64,000 bases of DNA, from positions 2,895,703 through 2,959,702 of the forward strand of contig NZ_KK073873.1 in the NCBI RefSeq assembly GCF_000585355.1, read 5' to 3'. Below the pieces are notes generated by a model. That model was not told the origin of the DNA. It worked only from the letters and a program-made list of their open reading frames with translations, and did no database searches. The number at the start of each line of letters is the position of its first letter. Position 1 is the first letter of the stretch. This DNA comes from Xylanibacter oryzae DSM 17970. GTDB taxonomy: Bacteria > Bacteroidota > Bacteroidia > Bacteroidales > Bacteroidaceae. Shown here one piece after another: positions 34,461-43,639 of this stretch. A program made the position numbers and the translations under genes.

Positions 34461-37400
34461 TTATGAATTAGAATATTCTTTCTCTATGAAATCTTTAGGT
34501 AATATTCCGAATTCTTTTTTAAAGCATTTGGAAAAATACTTAGGCGTATTGAATCCCACTAACATTGACAATTCAGTAACTTGGATGTATGGATTCTCCC
34601 TTACAATTTGACATGCCTCTTTCAGACGCATACTATTAATGAAGCCTGTAACGTTCTGTCCTGTTAAAGCACGTATCTTATTATATAGAGAAGATGAACT
34701 CATGCACATATCAGAAGCGAATGTTCCGCGGTCATAATCTGCATCTTTAATGTGATTCTGTATGCAGACTACAGCTTTTTGTATGAAAATCTCATCAGGA
34801 CTGCTATAATGTTGATCAGAAACCTTAAAATAAGTTTGTTTGCAGAATTTTTTTCTTATTCGTTCACGGTTGGCAATGATGTTGTCAATGCGTAGTTGCA
34901 AGTCTTCTAATTTGAAAGGCTTTGTTATATATTCATCAGCACCTATTGAATAAGCCTCATTTCTATCCTCATCAAGAGTCCTTGCTGTAAGCATGATTAC
35001 AGGCAATTGTGCGTAATCATCGCTGTTTTTAATTTTTTGTGTTAATTCAATGCCATCCATAACGGGCATCATAACATCAGAAATTACGATGTCAAGTTCC
35101 TCTTTACATATTATGTTATAAGCCTGTTTGCCGTTTTTCGCCTTAAACACTTTATATTTTCTATGTAACAGACTTCCCATAATTTCCAGCAATTCTTCAT
35201 TGTCTTCCACAATAAGTATCCTATAAAAGTCTTCATCATTGACAGGTTTCTCTTCTTTGTCTATTTCTATAGCGCTTACTCCATTAATAGTCTTAGTATC
35301 CTTATCTATAGCTTTTGCATTATTGCTTGTATCTATTTCAGATTCTTTATAGTAATTTTTGGATATAGGTATTTTTACTGTGAAAATTGTACCCTTATTC
35401 TCTTCACTTTGGCAATTTATTTTTCCGTGATGGAGAGTTATCAAATCATGTGTAAGTGATAAACCGATACCTGTACCTTCTGTTCTCATCTTTCGGTAAT
35501 CTCCATCAAAGAATCTATGATATAGCATTTTCATTTTTTCTTTTGTTATGCCAATGCCATTATCTGCTATTACAAGTGTCGCATAAATGCCGTCGGTTGT
35601 CACAGAAACATTAATATTGCCATCTTCCTGTGTGTATTTTATTGCATTTGATAAAAGATTATAAATAATTTTATCCAGTTTGTCAGAGTCAAACCATGCA
35701 TAAATTTTATCTTGAGAGCACTTAATCTCAAGTGACAATCTTTTCTTTTTTAAAAGAGGCATCATGTTATTACATTCGATGCGTACGAATTCACATAAAT
35801 CTTTCTTTGAAACTAATAATTTAAGTTCGCCTGCCTGCGATTTCCTTATTTCCAGAATCTGTCTAAGTAGTTTTGTAAGTTTATGTATATTTTCTTGAAT
35901 CATATCGTAATTTTTTGTGAATGATGGAGATTCTTCTCTTAAATAGTCAACAGAAGCTGAAATAACAGTTAAAGGTGTAAGAAGTTCATGGGTAATATTT
36001 GTGAATATAACCGCCATATGAAGTCTGTTTTTTGTCTTAAGGTAGTTCTGATACCACTTTAAAGAGAAATAGATTATTCCTATTATTAATAAAAAATATA
36101 AAATCATTGCCCACCATGTAGCATAAAAAGGTGGTAATACTTTTATTGTAACTGTATATGGCATCTCATGCCATTCTCCAAAACTATCTGCAGCTTTTAG
36201 ATGTAATTTGTATATTCCTGATGGGAGGTTCTCAAAAGTGGCTCTTCGTAGTGATGCATCCCTATATTTCCAATCCTTGTCGTACCCTTCGAGTTTGTAT
36301 GCGTATTTGTTATGTTCTGGATTTGAATATGATAAAAGGGCAAATTCTATGCTAAACTTTTCGATTCCAGATGGAATAGTTATACTTCTTGTGAATGTAG
36401 GTGATACTTCAGACACCATTTTAATTAATGAAGAGTCTAACGATGAATAATTTTTATCATCAAGTATAAGATTTGTTATGATAAGATTTTTTTTAAGGTT
36501 GTCATAATCTTTCAAGGCTTTAGGTGGAAAGAAAGAAAAGAAACTTTTAGAATTCCCGAAAAACAGTTCATTATGATAGCGGAATGTGGCGTTAGGTTGG
36601 AAAAGCATAGAACCCAAACCATCTTCTTCACCGAAACTTGTTACATCTGGAGTATTTTTACCGTTGAACGATAATCGTATAAAAGATTTTTCGGAAGTAA
36701 GCCACAGTGTCCCGAAAGCATCTTCGTTTATAGCAAGTACTTTGTCACCATCGATATGATAAATACTGTTTACAGCAATAAATTTGTCTTCTGAATATGA
36801 ATATCTAAACAGTCCACCACTGTGCGATATAGCCCAAAGTCTATGGTGCGAATCTTCAAAGCAGGTTGTTGCGTCGTCAACAGCATAATTTTTATTGGTA
36901 GGGCAATATTGATGGTATACTAAAGTTTGTGGCCTGTATGGATTACCGCTGATACGTATTATACCTTCATCTTCTGTTGCTATCCAGATATGTCCTTTAT
37001 GGTCGCCACTGATAGCTCGAACTTCGCAATTTGATAAGATCTTATTTTTTTCTATCATTTTGAGCATAATACCAGAATTATTGGGATAAGCAATACAAAT
37101 TCCAGAACGTTGTCCTATCCACATTGTATTATCTTTTGCTTGGTATAGAGAATTTACATAATTGTCTTTAATGAATGTCGAATTTTTAGAATCATAGGCG
37201 TATGCTCCTCCTCCTTTTCTTATTACCATAATGCCATAACTGTTATTAGCAAACCATATATCCCCATTATATCTTTGTACGATAGATGAGAAAGTGGAAT
37301 TAAGCATTTCTTTTTTTATGTTGGACAATCCATTTATCTTATTACCAAATAATTCACTTCCTGTATTACGATTGTATAATGCTAATCCGAATGGTTTAAG

Positions 37401-38531
37401 TCCTAGCCAAATGTATTTTCCATCTTGCGTAAAGATAGAACATACAGAATTTATCTTAAGTGGGAGATTCCCTGTATTTACGTTCCATACTCGAAAAAAG
37501 GAAGGGCGCGTATTTATCTGTATTATACCATCATAAACAGTTTCCAGCCAGATATTACCTTTCCCGTCTGTAATCATATCAGTATTGAATTCTAATGATT
37601 TTGGATTAGGAAACCCTGTGTTAGTGAAATTTTTAAAACCACTTTTTTCATTGTAAAGGTCTATAATACTGATACCTTCTCTTGAACAAGCCCAGATTGT
37701 ATTTGAAATAGGATCTTCTATTATTTTATAATATGTATTGAATACATCATTCCGATTATTGTAACAACGTATACGTGGATTATTGAAGTCTAATGGATTA
37801 TTCATCATTAGTATGCCATGCCCCCAAGTACCAATCCATAATCTATTTTTTCTGTCGATATAAAGAGAATATGCTTTATTGTCACCATTAATAATAGGAT
37901 ATCTGTAGAGAACATGTGAACCAATATGGAATCTAAAAAGTCCTGTATTCCATGTACCTACATACATGTTACCATAATTATCTTCTATTATTGATTTTAC
38001 ACTATAAGAACTTTGTATACGATGTCTTTTACCGTTAGGTTCTTGTACAAAAGTGTTATTGAAATTAACGAATCTATCTTTTTTCTTGTCGTAATAATTT
38101 AATCCGCCATCTGTTCCTGCCCATATTGTACCATCACGTGATGTATACAAAGTATATATTATTCTTTGTATTTTATAAGGTAGAAAATATGATTTGAAAG
38201 TGTTGTTTCTTCTATCTATTTTGACGATGCCGTTGTGGGTACCGATCCATAAACAATTGTTATGGTCTTCTGTAATTGACATAACATAGTTATTAGGAAA
38301 TATTCTAGGTGATGAAACATCAGAGCGATATGTATTTATGTTATATCCATCAAAAGATTTCAATCCGGAATTAGTTCCTATCCACATCATTCCAGTATGA
38401 TCAAAAAATATACAACGTAATTCATCTGAAGGTGATGCTTTGGTAAATCGCATGACCCTGTATTCGAATTTTTGCGCATTTGAAATGAAAGGGAATGTTA
38501 TTATTAAAAGTATAATTAGTAATTGTTTCAT
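34461..38531 (-). CDS. hybrid two-component system regulator (HTCS-1)
   Basis: One-protein sensor/regulator of 1356 residues. Signal peptide to about 20 (SNAQ). About 14 Reg_prop propeller repeats (for example GMMWIGTNSGLKSFDGY) and a Y_Y_Y domain form the periplasmic sensor, up to about 790. A membrane helix follows (ATWWAMILYFLLIIGIIYF). Then come HisKA with H848 (NITHELLTP), an ATPase domain (NLLSNAIKYT, DNGIGI, GTGIGLSL), a receiver with D1152 (ISDVMMPVMDG) and a C-terminal AraC-type HTH (about 1250-1350). It binds an oligosaccharide in the periplasm and activates PUL genes. It is divergent from susC-1 at 38703, its likely target. A minus-strand TAACTTTG lies at 38558-38565. Confidence 0.95.
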   Translation of the reverse strand: MKQLLIILLIITFPFISNAQKFEYRVMRFTKASPSDELRCIFFDHTGMMWIGTNSGLKSFDGYNINTYRSDVSSPRIFPNNYVMSITEDHNNCLWIGTHNGIVKIDRRNNTFKSYFLPYKIQRIIYTLYTSRDGTIWAGTDGGLNYYDKKKDRFVNFNNTFVQEPNGKRHRIQSSYSVKSIIEDNYGNMYVGTWNTGLFRFHIGSHVLYRYPIINGDNKAYSLYIDRKNRLWIGTWGHGILMMNNPLDFNNPRIRCYNNRNDVFNTYYKIIEDPISNTIWACSREGISIIDLYNEKSGFKNFTNTGFPNPKSLEFNTDMITDGKGNIWLETVYDGIIQINTRPSFFRVWNVNTGNLPLKINSVCSIFTQDGKYIWLGLKPFGLALYNRNTGSELFGNKINGLSNIKKEMLNSTFSSIVQRYNGDIWFANNSYGIMVIRKGGGAYAYDSKNSTFIKDNYVNSLYQAKDNTMWIGQRSGICIAYPNNSGIMLKMIEKNKILSNCEVRAISGDHKGHIWIATEDEGIIRISGNPYRPQTLVYHQYCPTNKNYAVDDATTCFEDSHHRLWAISHSGGLFRYSYSEDKFIAVNSIYHIDGDKVLAINEDAFGTLWLTSEKSFIRLSFNGKNTPDVTSFGEEDGLGSMLFQPNATFRYHNELFFGNSKSFFSFFPPKALKDYDNLKKNLIITNLILDDKNYSSLDSSLIKMVSEVSPTFTRSITIPSGIEKFSIEFALLSYSNPEHNKYAYKLEGYDKDWKYRDASLRRATFENLPSGIYKLHLKAADSFGEWHEMPYTVTIKVLPPFYATWWAMILYFLLIIGIIYFSLKWYQNYLKTKNRLHMAVIFTNITHELLTPLTVISASVDYLREESPSFTKNYDMIQENIHKLTKLLRQILEIRKSQAGELKLLVSKKDLCEFVRIECNNMMPLLKKKRLSLEIKCSQDKIYAWFDSDKLDKIIYNLLSNAIKYTQEDGNINVSVTTDGIYATLVIADNGIGITKEKMKMLYHRFFDGDYRKMRTEGTGIGLSLTHDLITLHHGKINCQSEENKGTIFTVKIPISKNYYKESEIDTSNNAKAIDKDTKTINGVSAIEIDKEEKPVNDEDFYRILIVEDNEELLEIMGSLLHRKYKVFKAKNGKQAYNIICKEELDIVISDVMMPVMDGIELTQKIKNSDDYAQLPVIMLTARTLDEDRNEAYSIGADEYITKPFKLEDLQLRIDNIIANRERIRKKFCKQTYFKVSDQHYSSPDEIFIQKAVVCIQNHIKDADYDRGTFASDMCMSSSSLYNKIRALTGQNVTGFINSMRLKEACQIVRENPYIQVTELSMLVGFNTPKYFSKCFKKEFGILPKDFIEKEYSNS

Positions 38532-38599
38532 GGTATTTATAGATTGTTTTTACGTCGCAAAGTTAATATTTCTTTTCTAAATAATGTTTTTTATATATG

Positions 38600-38667
38600 A
38601 AATACTTATTAGTTCCCTTTAAATAATGATATGGAGACATCAATTAATGAAGGTTAGTATAATTTTG
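38600..38667 (+). promoter_or_regulatory. susC-1 promoter with possible HTCS-1 direct repeats
   Basis: The -7 box TAATTTTG is at 38660-38667, with no TTTG at -33, as expected for an activated promoter. AAATA-headed half-sites start at 38600 and 38621, 21 bp apart. The similarity between units is weak, so the operator call is tentative. Confidence 0.4.
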
Positions 38668-38702
38668 CATTCAGATAATTTAATCTATAAAATTTATTGT
38701 TA

Positions 38703-41700
38703 ATGAAAAATGCTTATTTAAAACACACGCCTAAGAAGATCATCTTTTTGGCGGTAATGGTAACAAGTTTGGGATTTATGCCACAAACAGCAAGAGCATA
38801 TCAAGCTCCACAAAAGGTTTCTCAGTCAATGAAATTGAAAGGAACTGTATTGGACCGTAACGGAGAACCAATAATAGGTGCAACTGTTATGATAAAGGGG
38901 CTAAAGTCAGGAACAGTTACAGATTTCAATGGAACTTTCACAATTGATAATTTGTCAAAGGGAACATTAGTCATTTCGTATGTAGGATACAAGACGAAAG
39001 AAGTATCTTTTCAAGGTTTAGCACCAATAAGTATAACATTAGTAGAGGATGCAAAATCGCTTGATGAAGTAGTTGTGGTAGGTTATGGTACACAGAAAAA
39101 ATCTGATATGACAGGTTCTGTTACATCTATTTCTAAAAATCGTCTTTCAAAATTACCTGTATCTAATGTGTTGCAGGCTGTACAAGGTGCTGCTGCCGGT
39201 ATTACAATTACTCAGGCTTCTTCTATTCCAGGTGAAGCACCTACGGCATTGGTTCGCGGTCGTAATTCGATAAATGCAGATTCTGGACCATATGTAGTAG
39301 TAGATGGTGTACCAATAAGCAAAGCAGGCGGTAGCCTTAATGATATTAATCCTAATGACATAGAGTCTATTGAAATATTAAAAGATGCTTCTGCTGTAGC
39401 TATTTATGGTACTAATGGTGCTAATGGAGTAATATTGGTAACCACTAAACGCGGTAATAGTGGTAAACCGACAATTCGTTATAATGCATATCTAGGAATA
39501 GAAGACTTTGCACATAAGTTAGAGCCAGGTTCTGCTTCTCAAGTATTACAGAGGTATAAAGATTATGTAGCTCAAAATGCTGGTGAAAAAATGTATAATG
39601 ATGATGTCCGTTATGAAAATGAAGTAGATAATTTTAAGAATGGCCATACTACTGACTGGCTTGATGAAGTAACCCAGACAGGTGTCATTACAGATAATAA
39701 TATTAATGTATCAGGTGGTGCAGATAATGTGCAATATTATATATCGGGTGATTTCTTGGATCAGAAAGGTGTCGTGAAAGGATATAATTATAAACGTTAT
39801 TCTTTGCGTATGAATATTGATGCCAATGTCACAAAATGGTTAAAGATAGGTACAAGTTCATATATAGTATCACATAATAGGGATGGAGGTCGTGCCAATT
39901 TGTTGAATGCTACAGCAATGAGTCCTTATGCAAAAGAATATAATGATGATGGTTCTTATTGTATATACCCTATGTATAGTGAGCAACTTTGGAGTAATCC
40001 TATGTTGAATACTACTACAAATCCTGAACGCCGTCAGTGGAATATTAGTATGAACGGTTATGCCGAAGTTAATTTTGGAAATATTTTAAAACCACTTGAA
40101 GGTTTGAGATATAAATTAAATGCAGGATATAGTTATGTTCCTGTAAGAAATAATTTATATCAGGGAGAGTCTGTTAACAATCTTACGGGTTATGCAGAAA
40201 TTCTAAATAAGGAAACTCAATCAAGAACAATAGAAAATATATTGTCTTACACTCGAGATTTCAGTAAACATCACATTGACTTGACTGCTCTTTATGCATC
40301 ATCTCGACGTCATTATCAGGAAGATAAAGCAGCTGCAAGTAAGTTTATCAGTGATAACCTAACATGGAACAATCTTGCTGCAGGAGCTACTCCGGCTGTA
40401 TCATCTTATGCGGATTTGTATACAACAGTATCACAAATGGGGCGTATCAACTATTCTTATGATAGTCGTTATTTGTTTACTTTTACAGTAAGACGTGATG
40501 GTTCTTCTGTTTTTGGAAATAATAATAAATATGGAACATTCCCATCAGTAGCATTAGGTTGGAATATTTCTAGAGAAAGTTTTATGAGTAAATGTCAGAA
40601 TTGGCTTGATAACCTGAAATTGCGCGCTTCTTATGGATTGTCTGGTAATGAGGCTATCGGTGTTTACCAGTCGTTAACAAAGATGGATAGTAATTCTCTT
40701 GCAATGGGAGGTGCGTCTCAGACAACTCTTGGTGCAAATACTGCAATGGGAAACTCTGGCCTGTCATGGGAAAAAACAAAAAGTTTTAACGTCGGTATTG
40801 ATTTTTCTGTGTTAAATGGCGTAATTAGTGGTACTTTTGATGGATATACATCACAGACAACTGATTTGCTGTTGAAACGCAATTTACCTGATATTTCAGG
40901 TTATAGAACTGTTTATTCGAATATGGGTAAAACTCAAAATTATGGTATTGAAGCAACCTTGAATACTCATAATATAACGACAAAAGATTTCACATGGAGC
41001 AGTACCATCGTTTTCTCATGGAATAAAAACAAAATTAAAGATCTTTATGGGGACGGGAAAGACGATATAGGCAACCGTTGGTTCATTGGCAGTCCAATAG
41101 GAGTTATTTATGATTATAAGAAAGTAGGCATCTGGCAAGAAGATGAAATAGCAAGAGGTGATCAGAAAAATTGGGATCCTGTTGCTCAAGCTGGTGATGT
41201 CAAACTTGCTGATTTAAATGGAGATCATAAAATTGATGATAATGACCGTACAATCCTAGGACAAACCACTCCTAAATGGATTGGTGGACTTACTAATACT
41301 TTTACGTATAAGAACTTTACACTGAATGTATTTATTCAGACAGTACAGGGCTTAATGAAGAATAATACTGAAATTGGTATGGCGGCTGATGAAATGGGAC
41401 GACGTAATGGTCCTTCTGAAATAGGATATTGGACACCTGAAAATAAGAGTAATGAATGGCGTTCTTTGAGTAAATCATCTAATAAACATGGATATGGATT
41501 CCCTTGCGATGCAAACTTTACTCGAATCAAAGATATTACACTAAGTTATAATTTCCCATTGCAGATAGTTTCTAATTTGGGTATTGGTGGTTTGCAACTT
41601 TATGTAAGTGGACGTAACTTGGCAACATTTACAAATTGGATAGGATGGGATCCTGAATCTTCTCAATATGGACGCGGTTCTGACAACTGGGAGACGAACT

Positions 41701-41747
41701 ATCCTGCAACACGCAGTTGGGTCTTCGGGATTAATCTTACTTTGTAA
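38703..41747 (+). CDS. SusC-like TonB-dependent transporter (PUL copy 1)
   Basis: Outer-membrane glycan importer of 1014 residues, starting at the ATG at 38703 (the two preceding in-frame codons are TTG and TTA). Signal peptide to about 33 (ARAYQ). A carboxypeptidase-D regulatory-like domain (GTVLDRNGEPIIGATV...VSYVGYKTKEV) covers about 45-125. The connecting LDEVVVVGYGTQKK is the SusC-type TonB-box region. The plug follows with ALVRGRNSIN and GANGVILVTTK, then a 22-strand barrel ends in TRSWVFGINLTL. It pairs with SusD-1, 43 bp downstream, and is divergent from HTCS-1. Confidence 0.95.
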   Translation: MKNAYLKHTPKKIIFLAVMVTSLGFMPQTARAYQAPQKVSQSMKLKGTVLDRNGEPIIGATVMIKGLKSGTVTDFNGTFTIDNLSKGTLVISYVGYKTKEVSFQGLAPISITLVEDAKSLDEVVVVGYGTQKKSDMTGSVTSISKNRLSKLPVSNVLQAVQGAAAGITITQASSIPGEAPTALVRGRNSINADSGPYVVVDGVPISKAGGSLNDINPNDIESIEILKDASAVAIYGTNGANGVILVTTKRGNSGKPTIRYNAYLGIEDFAHKLEPGSASQVLQRYKDYVAQNAGEKMYNDDVRYENEVDNFKNGHTTDWLDEVTQTGVITDNNINVSGGADNVQYYISGDFLDQKGVVKGYNYKRYSLRMNIDANVTKWLKIGTSSYIVSHNRDGGRANLLNATAMSPYAKEYNDDGSYCIYPMYSEQLWSNPMLNTTTNPERRQWNISMNGYAEVNFGNILKPLEGLRYKLNAGYSYVPVRNNLYQGESVNNLTGYAEILNKETQSRTIENILSYTRDFSKHHIDLTALYASSRRHYQEDKAAASKFISDNLTWNNLAAGATPAVSSYADLYTTVSQMGRINYSYDSRYLFTFTVRRDGSSVFGNNNKYGTFPSVALGWNISRESFMSKCQNWLDNLKLRASYGLSGNEAIGVYQSLTKMDSNSLAMGGASQTTLGANTAMGNSGLSWEKTKSFNVGIDFSVLNGVISGTFDGYTSQTTDLLLKRNLPDISGYRTVYSNMGKTQNYGIEATLNTHNITTKDFTWSSTIVFSWNKNKIKDLYGDGKDDIGNRWFIGSPIGVIYDYKKVGIWQEDEIARGDQKNWDPVAQAGDVKLADLNGDHKIDDNDRTILGQTTPKWIGGLTNTFTYKNFTLNVFIQTVQGLMKNNTEIGMAADEMGRRNGPSEIGYWTPENKSNEWRSLSKSSNKHGYGFPCDANFTRIKDITLSYNFPLQIVSNLGIGGLQLYVSGRNLATFTNWIGWDPESSQYGRGSDNWETNYPATRSWVFGINLTL

Positions 41748-41790
41748 TTAATGATTATATTAATAAAAATGACTGAAAAATAGAATTATT

Positions 41791-43512
41791 ATGAAAATAA
41801 AATATGTTTTTACTTTAGCTGTAGCATTGACTTGTATTATTACTACAACGTCATGCAGTGACAGTTATCTTGATGAGAAAGTTTATTCATCCTATGTACC
41901 GGGAAATACAGATATAAAAACAATAGAAGCTCAGTTGGTGGGATTGCACCGTACCTTTGCTTCCATTTGGGGATGGTCTAGTAATCAAGGTTTTGTAGCT
42001 TGTTTCCAAACAGGCACAGATGTGGCTTCTGCTGGTGATGAACAAGGAGTTGAAAGACCATTCCATCAATATGCGGAACTGAATAATGAAAATGATGGAG
42101 TTAGTTTCTTATGGCAGGAAATGTATGAAATTATTAATAACGCTAATTTGATAGTTTCCGCATTGGGTGAAAACCCTTCTGGGCAACAGATACAAGAAGC
42201 TGCTGAAGCACGTTTCTTCAGAGCCTATGCCTATAACATGCTTGTCACACTTTGGGGTGATGTTCCTTTGGTTACATCGTCAACAGCAGTTCCACGTACT
42301 GATTATACACGCCAACCGATAACTGATGTTGATAAACAAATAGAAGAGGATCTTAATTATGCTATGGATAATCTTCCTGCTGTTGGGAAAGCTGTCCATG
42401 AGAGTCGTGCAAATAAAGATTTCGCAAGAATGCTAGCAGGAGAAGCTTTCCTACGTATGGGTATGCGTGATGCTTCTTATTATAAAAAAGCCGAAACAGC
42501 TATAGATCCTGTTATAACGGAAGGGAATTATAAGCTTATTTCTGCTCGTTATGGTAAGTTCTTAGGTGAAGGTGGCGATTATTATCATGATATGTTTCGC
42601 TGGGGAAATGAACGCCGCTCTCAAGGCAATACAGAAGGAATATGGACGTTTGAAATGGAATATAACCGTGATGTAATAGGTGGAACTATTGATAATCCTC
42701 AACAGCGTAGAATATGGCAACCTGCTCTTCATAAATATTCTGGTATGCAGAATTGTGATTCTCTTGGAGGTCGTGGAAATGGTAGGTTGCGTTTGAGCAA
42801 TTTCATCAAATATGGCCTGTATGAAAAGGGTGATATAAGAAATTCGAATTATAATATACGTCGCGTGTTTTATTATAATAAACCTGGTTATAGTGAAGAG
42901 ATAGGCATTGACAAAGATGGATTCAAAGTGGATAAAAACAGTCCAGATGCGGTTAAAAAAATAACTTTAAAGACAGGTGATAGAGTAATAGTAGGCAGAG
43001 GTGACTCATTAAATGTATGCTATCCATATACAACAAAATGGGGCGGATATGATACTACAGATGATTTTGGATACGCACTTGTAAAAGATTGGCCAATAAT
43101 GCGTTTTGCGGAAGCTTATCTGTTACGTGCAGAAGCTCGTATGCGACAAGGTAATAATGATGGTGCTGCTGCAGATATAAATGTTTTAAGAGATCGCGCA
43201 TTCAAAGATTATCGTATACAGACAGGTAATGTATCTGCTGGCAAGGTTAATGCTTCACAGATAAATATAGATTTCATTCTCGATGAACGTGCACGTGAAC
43301 TTGTTGGTGAGGAAAATCGTCGTGTAACTCTATGCAGAACAAATACTTTAGCTGAAAGAATCTTGAAAAACGGAGATGTTGTTCCTGCTGCTCCTGAAAG
43401 CAAGGTGATTACAGGATTCCAAAGTTTCAATTCTTTATTGCCAATACCATTATCAATTATTCAGTTGAATAAAGATGCTGTAATAACACAGAATGAAGGA
43501 TATGGCAAATAA
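41791..43512 (+). CDS. SusD-like surface glycan-binding lipoprotein (copy 1)
   Basis: RagB/SusD family lipoprotein of 573 residues that caps the SusC-1 barrel and binds the incoming glycan. Lipobox TTSC gives the anchor cysteine 22. The TPR-containing core is clear: AEARFFRAYAYNMLVTLWGDVPLV, ADINVLRDRA and the C-terminal LDERARELVGEENRR followed by LPIPLSIIQLN. It lies 43 bp after susC-1, and a hairpin without a T run (43551-43582) follows, so some transcription may continue into the gene at 43640. Confidence 0.95.
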   Translation: MKIKYVFTLAVALTCIITTTSCSDSYLDEKVYSSYVPGNTDIKTIEAQLVGLHRTFASIWGWSSNQGFVACFQTGTDVASAGDEQGVERPFHQYAELNNENDGVSFLWQEMYEIINNANLIVSALGENPSGQQIQEAAEARFFRAYAYNMLVTLWGDVPLVTSSTAVPRTDYTRQPITDVDKQIEEDLNYAMDNLPAVGKAVHESRANKDFARMLAGEAFLRMGMRDASYYKKAETAIDPVITEGNYKLISARYGKFLGEGGDYYHDMFRWGNERRSQGNTEGIWTFEMEYNRDVIGGTIDNPQQRRIWQPALHKYSGMQNCDSLGGRGNGRLRLSNFIKYGLYEKGDIRNSNYNIRRVFYYNKPGYSEEIGIDKDGFKVDKNSPDAVKKITLKTGDRVIVGRGDSLNVCYPYTTKWGGYDTTDDFGYALVKDWPIMRFAEAYLLRAEARMRQGNNDGAAADINVLRDRAFKDYRIQTGNVSAGKVNASQINIDFILDERARELVGEENRRVTLCRTNTLAERILKNGDVVPAAPESKVITGFQSFNSLLPIPLSIIQLNKDAVITQNEGYGK

Positions 43513-43550
43513 TAGATTTGAGTTGTAAAAGATGTATTAATATGAAATGA

Positions 43551-43582
43551 AAGCGGGATGATTAATTTTAATTGTCCCGCTT
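43551..43582 (+). terminator. hairpin after susD-1 (partial terminator?)
   Basis: Stem AAGCGGGA / TCCCGCTT (43551-43558 with 43575-43582), 16-nt loop, followed by AAAAATAA rather than T, so more likely transcript stabilisation or attenuation than full termination. Confidence 0.45.
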
Positions 43583-43639
43583 AAAAATAAAGAACAAACA
43601 TTTATTATAATAACAAGTATCTTTCCTTTAAACGATAAG

